A DNA stretch of 64,000 nt from Desmodus rotundus (GCF_022682495.2 NW_026527266.1:43255-107254); one strand, 5' to 3'. Shown: positions 37,016 through 48,509, numbered from the stretch's first letter. Made by a program: numbers and translations. The notes: generated by a model from the sequence alone, not told the origin.

Positions 37016-37413
37016 TCAGGTCACGGGACTCACCCTTGAGGTGTCTCCTGACCCACCCTTGAGGAGTCACGTCACCCACCCCTGAGGGGTCACGTGACCC
37101 ACCCCTGAGGGGTCACGTGACCCACCCCTGAGGGGTCTCGTGACCCACCCCTGAGGGGTCACGTGACCCACCCCAGAGGGGTCACGTGACCCACCCCTGA
37201 GGGGTCTCGTGACCCACCCCTGAGGGGTCACGTGACCCACCCCAGAGGGGTCTCGTGACCCACGCTTTTCGGGTCACGTGACCCGCCCTTTAGGGGTCTC
37301 GTGACCCACCCTTGAGGGGTCCCGTGACCCACCCTTGAGGGGTCTCGTGACCCACCCTTGGGAGGTCACCTGCCCCACCCTTGAGGGGTCACATGACCCA
37401 CCTTGAGAGGTCA
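37016..37413. repeat. Minisatellite block 26
   Basis: Order HHTHHTHT plus core. Confidence 0.92.
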
Positions 37414-38510
37414 CAGCAGTTTTACAGGGTCCCTGCGCACCTGTTCGGGGAAACAGAAGCCCTCCCTGCCACTCAGAGGACCGCACGATTTCCCACAGGC
37501 CACACTGCCTATCAGCACCTTCAGCCCAGCACAGACAGTGTGCTAAGGACATACTTGGGTACCGGGGACATGGGCGGGGGAATTCCCATGGAACTCTCTA
37601 AGGGCCCGGTGCCCTGTGTGGCCCGGGGAGTGCCCATGCCGTTCCTTGACCCCGCAGGACACTTGCATCCAGCAATAAGCAGCCCTCTGCCTCCACGGGG
37701 CTCAAACACCTGCGCCCGGTGTGCGGGCACCTGGCGTACGTGGAGGCAAACCCGCAGACCCCTCTGGCCCGAACCCACCACTGCGAAGATCACCCTTTCT
37801 TCCATCCGTAAAGGGGTCACGCTTGAGGAGTGGAAGAACATGGGGAGGCCCCCAGGAGATGGCTTTTCTCCGAGCCGCGGCTGGCTCGTTTCGGGCCTAT
37901 ACGTGGGCCGCGCATGCGCACTCAGGCTCCCAAGCACACACCTCCCTCGGCTCACCTAACCCACCCTTTAGAGGTCACAGCAGTTCCACAGGGTCCCTGG
38001 GCACCTGTCTGTGGACACAGGAGCCCTCCCTGCCACCTAGAGGACCACGCGATTTCCGCTGGGGAACACTGCCCAGAAGCACTCCTAGCCTCGCACAGAC
38101 ACTGTGCGCAGGATAGACTTGTGGACGAGAGGCCTGGGCGGGGAATTTTCCAGGGAACTCTCTAAAGGCCAGGTGCCCTCTGTCGCCCTGGGAGTGCCCA
38201 CGCCATCCCTTAACCCTGCAGGACACTATCATCCAGCAATAAGCAGCCCTCTGCCTCCACGGGGCTCGAACACCTGGGCCCGTTGTGAGAGCACCTGGCG
38301 TACGTGCAGGCAAACCCACAACCCCTCTGGCCCGAACCCACCACTGCGAATTTCCCCCTTTTCTTCCATCTGTAAAGGGGTCCTCCTTGAGGAGTGGAGG
38401 AACATGGGGAGGCCCCCAGGAGATGGCTTTTCTCCGAGCCGCGGCTGGCAGGTTTTGGGCCTATACGTGGGCCGCGCGTGCGCACTCAGGGTCCCCACCA
38501 CAAGCCTCAC
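37414..38510. repeat. Family 1 unit 27 (class L, b3)
   Basis: A half 37414-37977, B half 37978-38510. b3 B half with ctatacgtggg and private ctcagggtcccc. Confidence 0.92.
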
Positions 38511-38907
38511 TCGGGTCACGGGACTCACCCTTGAGGTGTCTCCTGACCCACCCTTGAGGAGTCACGTCACCCACCCCTGAGGGGTCACGTGACCCACCCC
38601 TGAGGGGTCACGTGACCCACCCCTGAGGGGTCTCGTGACCCACCCCTGAGGGGTCACGTGACCACCCCAGAGGCGTCACGTGACCCACCCCTGAGGGGTC
38701 TCGTGACCCACCCCTGAGGGGTCACGTGACCCACCCTTGAGGGGTCTCGTGACCCACGCTTTTCGGGTCACGTGACCCGCCCTTAAGGGGTCTCGTGATC
38801 CACCCTTGAGGGGTCCCGTGACCCACCCTTGAGGGGTCTCGTGACCCACCCTTGGGAGGTCACCTGCCCCACCCTTGAGGGGTCACATGACGCACCTTGA
38901 GAGGTCA
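38511..38907. repeat. Minisatellite block 27
   Basis: Order HHTHHTHT plus core with gcccttaagggg, and the gaggcgtcacgtg monomer shared with block 25. Confidence 0.92.
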
Positions 38908-40004
38908 CAGCAGTTTTACAGGGTCCCTGCGCACCTGTTCGGGGAAACAGAAGCCCTCCCTGCCACTCAGAGGACCGCACGATTTCCCACAGGCCACACT
39001 GCCTAGCAGCACCTTCAGCCCCGCACAGACAGTGTGCTAAGGAAAGACTTGGGTACCGGGGACATGGGCGGGGGAATTTCCATGGAACTCTCTAAGGGCC
39101 CGGTGCCCTGTGTGGCCCCGGGAGTGCCCATGCCGTTCCTTGACCCCGCAGGACACTTGCATCCAGCAATAAGCAGCCCTCTGCCTCCACGGGGCTCAAA
39201 CACCTGCGCCCGGTGTGCGGGCACCTGGCGTACGTGGAGGCAAACCCGCAGACCCCTCTGGCCCGAACCCACCACTGCGAAGATCACCCTTTCTTCCATC
39301 CGTAAAGGGGTCACGCTTGAGGAGTGGAAGAACATGGGGAGGCCCCCAGGAGATGGCTTTTCTCCGAGCCGCGGCTGGCTCGTTTCGGGCCTATACGTGG
39401 GCCGCGCATGCGCACTCAGGCTCCCAAGCACACACCTCCCTCGGCTCACCTAACCCACCCTTTAGAGGTCACAGCAGTTCCACAGGGTCCCTGGGCACCT
39501 GTCTGTGGACACAGGAGCCCTCCCTGCCACCTAGAGGACCACGCGATTTCCGCTGGGGAACACTGCCCAGAAGCACTCCTAGCCTCGCACAGACACTGTG
39601 CGCAGGATAGACTTGTGGACGAGAGGCCTGGGCGGGGAATTTTCCAGGGAACTCTCTAAAGGCCAGGTGCCCTCTGTCGCCCTGGGAGTGCCCACGCCAT
39701 CCCTTAACCCTGCAGGACACTATCATCCAGCAATAAGCAGCCCTCTGCCTCCACGGGGCTCGAACACCTGGGCCCGTTGTGAGAGCACCTGGCGTACGTG
39801 CAGGCAAACCCACAACCCCTCTGGCCCGAACCCACCACTGCGAATTTCCCCCTTTTCTTCCATCTGTAAAGGGGTCCTCCTTGAGGAGTGGAGGAACATG
39901 GGGAGGCCCCCAGGAGATGGCTTTTCTCCGAGCCGCGGCTGGCAGGTTTTGGGCCTATACCTGGGCCGCGCGTGCGCACTCAGGCTCCCCACCACAAGCC
40001 TCAC
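38908..40004. repeat. Family 1 unit 28 (class R, b3)
   Basis: A half 38908-39471, B half 39472-40004. The A half has gggaatttcc at the kappa-B position. Confidence 0.92.
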
Positions 40005-40401
40005 TCGGGTCACGGGACTCACCCTTGAGGTGTCTCCTGACCCACCCTTGAGGAGTCACGTCACCCACCCCTGAGGGGTCACGTGACCCACCCCTGAGGG
40101 GTCACGTGACCCACCCCTGAGGGGTCTCGTGACCCACCCCTGAGGGGTCACGTGACCACCCCAGAGGGGTCACGTGACCCACCCCTGAGGGGTCTCGTGA
40201 CCCACCCCTGAGGGGTCACGTGACCCACCCTTGAGGGGTCTCGTGACCCACGCTTTTCGGGTCACGTGACCCGCCCTTAAGGGGTCTCGTGATCCACCCT
40301 TGAGGGGTCCCGTGACCCACCCTTGAGGGGTCTCGTGACCCACCCTTGGGAGGTCACCTGCCCCACCCTTGAGGGGTCACATGACGCACCTTGAGAGGTC
40401 A
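40005..40401. repeat. Minisatellite block 28
   Basis: Order HHTHHTHT plus core (gcccttaagggg). Confidence 0.92.
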
Positions 40402-41494
40402 CAGCAGTTTTACAGGGTCCCTGCGCACCTGTTCGGGGAAACAGAAGCCCTCCCTGCCACTCAGAGGACCGCACGATTTCCCACAGGCCACACTGCCTAG
40501 CAGCACCTTCAGCCCCGCACAGTGTGCTAAGGAAAGACTTGGGTACCGGGGACATGGGCGGGGGAATTTCCATGGAACTCTCTAAGGGCCCGGTGCCCTT
40601 GTGGCCCCGGGAGTGCCCATGCCGTTCCTTGACCCCGCAGGACACTTGCATCCAGCAATAAGCAGCCCTCTGCCTCCACGGGGCTCAAACACCTGCGCCC
40701 GGTGTGCGGGCACCTGGCTTACGTGGAGACAAACCCGCAGACCCCTCTGGCCCGAACCCACCACTGCGAAGATCACCCTTTCTTCCATCCGTAAAGGGGT
40801 CACGCTTGAGGAGTGGAAGAACATGGGGAGGCCCCCAGGAGATGGCTTTTCTCCGAGCCGCGGCTGGCTCGTTTCGGGCCTATACGTGGGCCGCGCATGC
40901 GCACTCAGGCTCCCAAGCACACACCTCCCTCGGCTCACCTAACCCACCCTTTAGAGGTCACAGCAGTTCCACAGGGTCCCTGGGCACCTGTCTGTGGACA
41001 CAGGAGCCCTCCCTGCCACCTAGAGGACCACGCGATTTCCGCTGGGGAACACTGCCCAGAAGCACTCCTAGCCTCGCACAGACACTGTGCGCAGGATAGA
41101 CTTGTGGACGAGAGGCCTGGGCGGGGAATTTTCCAGGGAACTCTCTAAAGGCCAGGTGCCCTCTGTCGCCCTGGGAGTGCCCACGCCGTCCCTTAACCCT
41201 GCAGGACACTATCATCCAGCAATAAGCAGCCCTCTGCCTCCACGGGGCTCGAACACCTGGGCCCGTTGTGAGAGCACCTGGCGTACGTGCAGGCAAACCC
41301 ACAGACCCCTCTGGCCCGAACCCACCACTGCGAAGATCCCCCTTTTCTTCCATCTGTAAAGGGGTCCTCCTTGAGGAGTGGAGGAACATAGGGAGGCCCC
41401 CAGGAGATGGCTTTTCTCCCAGCCGCGGCTGGCAGGTTTCGGGCCTATACCTGGGCCGCGCGTGCGCACTCAGGCTCCCCACCACAAGCCTCAC
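40402..41494. repeat. Family 1 unit 29 (class R, b1)
   Basis: A half 40402-40960, B half 40961-41494. The A half is 5 bp short: 4 bp lost at gcacagtgtgc and 1 bp at gtgcccttgtgg. It also has private gtggagacaaac. Confidence 0.92.
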
Positions 41495-41800
41495 TCAGGT
41501 CACGGGACTCACCCTTGAGGTGTCTCCTGACCCACCCTTGAGGAGTCACGTCACCCACCCCTGAGGGGTCACGTGACCCACCCCTGAGGGGTCTCGTGAC
41601 CCACCCCTGAGGGGTCACGTGACCCACCCCAGAGGGGTCTCGTGACCCACGCTTTTCGGGTCACGTGACCCGCCCTTTAGGGGTCTCGTGACCCACCATT
41701 GAGGGGTCCCGTGACCCACCCTTGAGGGGTCTCGTGACCCACCCTTGGGAGGTCACCTGCCCCACCCTTGAGGGGTCACATGACCCACCTTGAGAGGTCA
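41495..41800. repeat. Minisatellite block 29 (fewest E-boxes)
   Basis: Order HTHT plus core. Only three CACGTG sites, giving a 1,399-bp unit. Confidence 0.92.
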
Positions 41801-42898
41801 CAGCAGTTTTACAGGGTCCCTGCGCACCTGTTCGGGGAAACAGAAGCCCTCCCTGCCACTCAGAGGACCGCACGATTTCCCACAGGCCACACTGCCTATC
41901 AGCACCTTCAGCCCAGCACAGACAGTGTGCTAAGGACATACTTGGGTACCGGGGACATGGGCGGGGGAATTCCCATGGAACTCTCTAAGGGCCCGGTGCC
42001 CTGTGTGGCCCGGGGAGTGCCCATGCCGTTCCTTGACCCCGCAGGACACTTGCATCCAGCAATAAGCAGCCCTCTGCCTCCACGGGGCTCAAACACCTGC
42101 GCCCGGTGTGCGGGCACCTGGCGTACGTGGAGGCAAACCCGCAGACCCCTCTGGCCCGAACCCACCACTGCGAAGATCACCCTTTCTTCCATCCGTAAAG
42201 GGGTCACGCTTGAGGAGTGGAAGAACATGGGGAGGCCCCCAGGAGATGGCTTTTCTCCGAGCCGCGGCTGGCTCGTTTCGGGCCTATACGTGGGCCGCGC
42301 ATGCGCACTCAGGCTCCCAAGCACACACCTCCCTCGGCTCACCTAACCCACCCTTTAGAGGTCACAGCAGTTCCACAGGGTCCCTGGGCACCTGTCTGTG
42401 GACACAGGAGCCCTCCCTGCCACCTAGAGGACCACGCGATTTCCGCTGGGGAACACTGCCCAGAAGCACTCCTAGCCTCGCACAGACACTGTGCGCAGGA
42501 TAGACTTGTGGACGAGAGGCCTGGGCGGGGAATTTTCCAGGGAACTCTCTAAAGGCCAGGTGCCCTCTGTCGCCCTGGGAGTGCCCACGCCGTCCCTTAA
42601 CCCTGCAGGACACTATCATCCAGCAATAAGCAGCCCTCTGCCTCCACGGGGCTCGAACACCTGGGCCCGTTGTGAGAGCACCTGGCGTACGTGCAGGCAA
42701 ACCCACAGACCCCTCTGGCCCGAACCCACCACTGCGAAGATCCCCCTTTTCTTCCATCTGTAAAGGGGTCCTCCTTGAGGAGTGGAGGAACATAGGGAGG
42801 CCCCCAGGAGATGGCTTTTCTCCCAGCCGCGGCTGGCAGGTTTCGGGCCTATACCTGGGCCGCGCGTGCGCACTCAGGCTCCCCACCACAAGCCTCAC
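41801..42898. repeat. Family 1 unit 30 (class L, b1)
   Basis: A half 41801-42364, B half 42365-42898. Appears identical to unit 31 at 1,496 bp. Confidence 0.92.
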
Positions 42899-43296
42899 TC
42901 AGGTCACGGGACTCACCCTTGAGGTGTCTCCTGACCCACCCTTGAGGAGTCACGTCACCCACCCCTGAGGGGTCACGTGACCCACCCCTGAGGGGTCACG
43001 TGACCCACCCCTGAGGGGTCTCGTGACCCACCCCTGAGGGGTCACGTGACCCACCCCAGAGGGGTCACGTGACCCACCCCTGAGGGGTCTCGTGACCCAC
43101 CCCTGAGGGGTCACGTGACCCACCCCAGAGGGGTCTCGTGACCCACGCTTTTCGGGTCACGTGACCCGCCCTTTAGGGGTCTCGTGACCCACCCTTGAGG
43201 GGTCCCGTGACCCACCCTTGAGGGGTCTCGTGACCTACCCTTGGGAGGTCACCTGCCCCACCCTTGAGGGGTCACATGACCCACCTTGAGAGGTCA
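42899..43296. repeat. Minisatellite block 30
   Basis: Order HHTHHTHT plus core. The tail reads gacctaccc, shared with block 31. Confidence 0.92.
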
Positions 43297-44394
43297 CAGC
43301 AGTTTTACAGGGTCCCTGCGCACCTGTTCGGGGAAACAGAAGCCCTCCCTGCCACTCAGAGGACCGCACGATTTCCCACAGGCCACACTGCCTATCAGCA
43401 CCTTCAGCCCAGCACAGACAGTGTGCTAAGGACATACTTGGGTACCGGGGACATGGGCGGGGGAATTCCCATGGAACTCTCTAAGGGCCCGGTGCCCTGT
43501 GTGGCCCGGGGAGTGCCCATGCCGTTCCTTGACCCCGCAGGACACTTGCATCCAGCAATAAGCAGCCCTCTGCCTCCACGGGGCTCAAACACCTGCGCCC
43601 GGTGTGCGGGCACCTGGCGTACGTGGAGGCAAACCCGCAGACCCCTCTGGCCCGAACCCACCACTGCGAAGATCACCCTTTCTTCCATCCGTAAAGGGGT
43701 CACGCTTGAGGAGTGGAAGAACATGGGGAGGCCCCCAGGAGATGGCTTTTCTCCGAGCCGCGGCTGGCTCGTTTCGGGCCTATACGTGGGCCGCGCATGC
43801 GCACTCAGGCTCCCAAGCACACACCTCCCTCGGCTCACCTAACCCACCCTTTAGAGGTCACAGCAGTTCCACAGGGTCCCTGGGCACCTGTCTGTGGACA
43901 CAGGAGCCCTCCCTGCCACCTAGAGGACCACGCGATTTCCGCTGGGGAACACTGCCCAGAAGCACTCCTAGCCTCGCACAGACACTGTGCGCAGGATAGA
44001 CTTGTGGACGAGAGGCCTGGGCGGGGAATTTTCCAGGGAACTCTCTAAAGGCCAGGTGCCCTCTGTCGCCCTGGGAGTGCCCACGCCGTCCCTTAACCCT
44101 GCAGGACACTATCATCCAGCAATAAGCAGCCCTCTGCCTCCACGGGGCTCGAACACCTGGGCCCGTTGTGAGAGCACCTGGCGTACGTGCAGGCAAACCC
44201 ACAGACCCCTCTGGCCCGAACCCACCACTGCGAAGATCCCCCTTTTCTTCCATCTGTAAAGGGGTCCTCCTTGAGGAGTGGAGGAACATAGGGAGGCCCC
44301 CAGGAGATGGCTTTTCTCCCAGCCGCGGCTGGCAGGTTTCGGGCCTATACCTGGGCCGCGCGTGCGCACTCAGGCTCCCCACCACAAGCCTCAC
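43297..44394. repeat. Family 1 unit 31 (class L, b1)
   Basis: A half 43297-43860, B half 43861-44394. Near-perfect copy of unit 30. Confidence 0.92.
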
Positions 44395-44792
44395 TCAGGT
44401 CACGGGACTCACCCTTGAGGTGTCTCCTGACCCACCCTTGAGGAGTCACGTCACCCACCCCTGAGGGGTCACGTGACCCACCCCTGAGGGGTCACGTGAC
44501 CCACCCCTGAGGGGTCTCGTGACCCACCCCTGAGGGGTCACGTGACCCACCCCAGAGGGGTCACGTGACCCACCCCTGAGGGGTCTCGTGACCCACCCCT
44601 GAGGGGTCACGTGACCCACCCCAGAGGGGTCTCGTGACCCACGCTTTTCGGGTCACGTGACCCGCCCTTTAGGGGTCTCGTGACCCACCCTTGAGGGGTC
44701 CCGTGACCCACCCTTGAGGGGTCTCGTGACCTACCCTTGGGAGGTCACCTGCCCCACCCTTGAGGGGTCACATGACCCACCTTGAGAGGTCA
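44395..44792. repeat. Minisatellite block 31
   Basis: Order HHTHHTHT plus core, tail gacctaccc. Confidence 0.92.
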
Positions 44793-45890
44793 CAGCAGTT
44801 TTACAGGGTCCCTGCGCACCTGTTCGGGGAAACAGAAGCCCTCCCTGCCACTCAGAGGACCGCACGATTTCCCACAGGCCACACTGCCTATCAGCACCTT
44901 CAGCCCAGCACAGACAGTGTGCTAAGGACATACTTGGGTACCGGGGACATGGGCGGGGGAATTCCCATGGAACTCTCTAAGGGCCCGGTGCCCTGTGTGG
45001 CCCGGGGAGTGCCCATGCCGTTCCTTGACCCCGCAGGACACTTGCATCCAGCAATAAGCAGCCCTCTGCCTCCACGGGGCTCAAACACCTGCGCCCGGTG
45101 TGCGGGCACCTGGCGTACGTGGAGGCAAACCCGCAGACCCCTCTGGCCCGAACCCACCACTGCGAAGATCACCCTTTCTTCCATCCGTAAAGGGGTCACG
45201 CTTGAGGAGTGGAAGAACATGGGGAGGCCCCCAGGAGATGGCTTTTCTCCGAGCCGCGGCTGGCTCGTTTCGGGCCTATACGTGGGCCGCGCATGCGCAC
45301 TCAGGCTCCCAAGCACACACCTCCCTCGGCTCACCTAACCCACCCTTTAGAGGTCACAGCAGTTCCACAGGGTCCCTGGGCACCTGTCTGTGGACACAGG
45401 AGCCCTCCCTGCCACCTAGAGGACCACGCGATTTCCGCTGGGGAACACTGCCCAGAAGCACTCCTAGCCTCGCACAGACACTGTGCGCAGGATAGACTTG
45501 TGGACGAGAGGCCTGGGCGGGGAATTTTCCAGGGAACTCTCTAAAGGCCAGGTGCCCTCTGTCGCCCTGGGAGTGCCCACGCCATCCCTTAACCCTGCAG
45601 GACACTATCATCCAGCAATAAGCAGCCCTCTGCCTCCACGGGGCTCGAACACCTGGGCCCGTTGTGAGAGCACCTGGCGTACGTGCAGGCAAACCCACAG
45701 ACCCCTCTGGCCCGAACCCACCACTGCGAAGATCCCCCTTTTCTTCCATCTGTAAAGGGGTCCTCCTTGAGGAGTGGAGGAACATGGGGAGGCCCCCAGG
45801 AGATGGCTTTTCTCCGAGCCGCGGCTGGCAGGTTTTGGGCCTATACCTGGGCCGCGCGTGCGCACTCAGGCTCCCCACCACAAGCCTCAC
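44793..45890. repeat. Family 1 unit 32 (class L, b2)
   Basis: A half 44793-45356, B half 45357-45890. Last full family 1 unit. Confidence 0.92.
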
Positions 45891-46241
45891 TCGGGTCACG
45901 GGACTCACCCTTGAGGTGTCTCCTGACCCACCCTTGGGGAGTCACGTCACCCACCCCTGAGGGGTCTCGTGACCCACCCCTGAGGGGTCACGTGACCACC
46001 CCAGAGGGGTCACGTGACCCACCCCTGAGGGGTCTCGTGACCCACCCCTGAGGGGTCACGTGACCCACCCTTGAGGGGTCTCGTGACCCACGCTTTTCGG
46101 GTCACGTGACCCGCCCTTTAGGGGTCTCGTGATCCACCCTTGAGGGGTCCCGTGACCCACCCTTGAGGGGTCTCGTGACCCACCCTTGGGAGGTCACCTG
46201 CCCCACCCTTGAGGGGTCACATGACGCACCTTGAGAGGTCA
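45891..46241. repeat. Minisatellite block 32 (last before family 2)
   Basis: Order THHTHT plus gatcc-type core. Begins with private cttggggagtcacg. No 23-bp monomers are seen to its right. Confidence 0.92.
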
Positions 46242-46885
46242 CAGCAGTTTTACAGGGTCCCTGCGCACCTGTTCGGGGAAACAGAAGCCCTCCCTGCCAC
46301 TCAGAGGACCGCACGATTTCCCACAGGCCACACTGCCTAGCAGCACCTTCAGCCCCGCACAGACAGTGTGCTAAGGACAGACTTGGGTACCGGGGACATG
46401 GGCGGGGGAATTCCCATGGAACTCTCTAAGGGCCCGGTGCCCTGTGTGGCCCCGGGAGTGCCCATGCCTTTCCTTGACCCCGCAGGACACTTGCATCCAG
46501 CAATAAGCAGCCCTCTGCCTCCACGGGGCTCAAACACCTGCGCCCGGTGTGCGGGCACCTGGCGTACGTGGAGGCAAACCCGCAGACCCCTCTGGCCCGA
46601 ACCCACCACTGCGAAGATCACCCTTTCTTCCATCCGTAAAGGGGTCACGCTTGAGGAGTGGAAGAACATGGGGAGGCCCCCAGGAGATGGCTTTTCTCCG
46701 AGCCGCGGCTGGCTCGTTTCGGGCCTATACGTGGGCCGCGCATGCGCACTCAGGCTCCCAAGCACACACCTCCCTCGGCTCACCTAACCCACCCTTTAGA
46801 GGTCACAGCAGTTCCACAGGGTCCCTGGGCACCTGTCTGTGGACACAGGAGCCCTCCCTGCCACCTAGAGGACCACGCGATTTCC
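46242..46885. repeat. Family 1 unit 33, terminal hybrid unit (class R)
   Basis: Complete A half 46242-46805, then the first about 80 bp of a B half (46806-46885). That B half passes without a gap into family 2 half 1 at cgatttcc|cgtggacc. The two families are homologous here (cgatttcc against cgttttcc), so the switch keeps register. Confidence 0.93.
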
Positions 46886-46890
46886 CGTGG

Positions 46891-46907
46891 ACCACACTTC
46901 CCAGCAG
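46891..46907 (+). promoter_or_regulatory. ZNF143/THAP11-like site in family 2 half 1 (representative)
   Basis: ACCACACTTCCCAGCAG resembles the core ACTACAATTCCCAGCA of the ZNF143/THAP11 (SBS) motif, with two differences in the first sixteen bases. Other monomers read ACCACAGTTCCCAGCAG or ACCACATTTCCCAGCAG. The variable base falls at a tolerant position of the motif. The 3' TGC of the full motif is absent. Confidence 0.35.
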
Positions 46908-47006
46908 CTCTCCCACCCCCGCAGAGGCAGAGTGCCAGGGAAGAACTAGGGACCTGGGGCCGGGAAGAGGGGCCGGCCACGGTTCCGCGCCAGGTGGAGC
47001 GGGTCC

Positions 47007-47021
47007 GGGCGGGCGGGCGGG
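47007..47021 (+). other. G-quadruplex motif, monomer 1
   Basis: GGGCGGGCGGGCGGG: four G3 runs with 1-nt loops, on the plus strand. This matches the canonical quadruplex pattern with the shortest possible loops. It also reads as overlapping GC boxes (SP/KLF). Confidence 0.85.
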
Positions 47022-47920
47022 ACCCTTGTCCACGGACCGGTTCTCCCGTGGGGAGTCTGGCCTGTGCCGCGACTGGGAGGCTAAGAGCCTTGCTTCGCCT
47101 GCAACGCCCCCACCCTGCCACAAGGCGGCAGACTTGGACCCAGCCGCTTCAACCTTCCAGTCTCTGCTGAACCACCCAAAAATGGAGTGTGACCGCTGCG
47201 ACCTCAGTCCCCCAGAGCTCGGAAACCCACCTCTGTGAGGGAATCGGCGGCCTCCTGTCCTTGGCGTCCGCAAAAGGCATTCACCTGCGGTGAACCTGGG
47301 CCTCGGGCGAGCAGGGCCAGGCCCCATGGTAGGAGCCCGGGGAGGCAATGGCAGCCTCTGCGGCCAGGCCTCGGGCTCTCCCCGGGGCTCTCTCGGGGCA
47401 CGGGCAACATCTCTCGCCTAGAGCGTGCCCACGCCATCCCTTGAGCCCCGCGAGACACCTGCTTCCCGTGATAAGAGGCCCCCTGCCTCCGTGGAGCTTG
47501 GAACTCTGGGGCCGGGCTGCGGGTCACTGGGCTAAGTGGCTGGAAACGCGCAGACCCCTCCGTCCCGACCGCCCAACTGCGAAGGACAGGGGGGAGGCCC
47601 CCAGGAGATGGCTTTTCTTAGAGCCGCGACTGGCCAGTTTCGGGCCAAGACGCGGTACCCGGCAGAATCAGGGCAGGCAGCCCCACCAGAAGCCTCTCTA
47701 GGGGAAATGCGGCCCACCCTGGACATATCAGGCCTGCTTCACAGGGTCCCTGGGGTCGTGTCCGTGGAACTGGGAGCTCTCCCCGCCACCCAGAGGTCCG
47801 ATCCTTTTCCCGTGGACCCCACTTGCCAGCCCGTCTCCCACCCCGCCAGAGGCAGAGTGTCAGGGAAGAACCAGGGACCTGGGGCCGGGAACAGGGGCCC
47901 GCCAAGGTTCCGGGCCAGGT

Positions 47921-47930
47921 GGGGCGGGCC
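47921..47930 (+). promoter_or_regulatory. GC box in family 2 half 2 (representative)
   Basis: GGGGCGGGCC matches the SP1/KLF consensus. It is followed by ggggaggcgggacc, a second GC-rich box, and recurs in each monomer in the segment absent from family 1. Confidence 0.5.
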
Positions 47931-48225
47931 CGGGGAGGCGGGACCCACGCCCTGGGACCCGGTCTCCCGGGGGGTCTCGGGCCTGTGACCTGCCCGGGCG
48001 GCTGAGAGTCTTTCTTGGCTCAAACGGCCCCACCCTGCCCCGAGGCGGCAAATCTGCACCGAGACGCTTATACTCTCTAAAGTCTGGGCTGAACTTTGAG
48101 AGAAGGGACTGTGTGGGATGCGACCTGGGTCCCACAGAGCTCGAACCCGCCCTCCTCGTGAAGGGATCCGCGGCCTGTGGTCCTTGGTGTGCGCAAAAGG
48201 CATTCACCTGCGGAGAACCTGGGCC

Positions 48226-48234
48226 CAGGTGAGC
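48226..48234 (+). other. Consensus 5' splice-donor-like sequence in family 2 half 2
   Basis: CAG|GTGAGC is a textbook donor and is present in every half 2 (for example 50,122-50,130). No convincing acceptor with a polypyrimidine tract is seen downstream. It could be a relic of a promoter plus first exon, or chance. Confidence 0.25.
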
Positions 48235-48509
48235 GTGACCAGGCCCCGCGGCAGGAGCCTGGGGAGGCCACTGGAGCCACGGGGGCCAGGGCTGGGCATT
48301 TTCCCGGGTGCTCTCTCTGGTCCCAGGCGCCCTCTCTTGCCCGGGGAGGGCCCACGCCATCCCCTGACTCCCGCAGGACGCCTGCATCCCGCCATAAGCA
48401 GCCCACCTCCTCCATGGAGCTGGGACACATGGGGCCTGGGTGCGAGCAACGGGCCTACGTGGCGGCAAAACCGCAGACCCCTCCGTCCCGTCCTCACCAC
48501 AGCGAAGAT

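Larger units (their letters stand above)
1..46885. repeat. Family 1 macrosatellite array (33 units)
   Basis: Head-to-tail array of 29 full units, three shortened chimeric units and one terminal hybrid unit. A full unit is an A half (starts cagcagttttacagg), a B half (starts cagcagttccacagg) and a block of 23-bp minisatellite. Distances between successive A halves include 1449, 1473, 1496, 1519, 1541, 1565 and 1587 bp, which are steps of about 23 bp. Both halves keep the same motif order: cagcagtt, gagccctcc or gaagccctcc, gcacagac, ggcggggaatt, gcagcccctct-like segment, gatggcttttctc, gccgcg..tgcgcac. All units point the same way. No coding function is recognised. Resemblance to a named mammalian macrosatellite cannot be decided without a database. 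Confidence 0.97.

Noticed and set aside
47530..47555. CENP-B box at ctggaaacgcg
   Set aside because: The essential TTCG and CGGG parts are not both present. Only GGAAACG matches.
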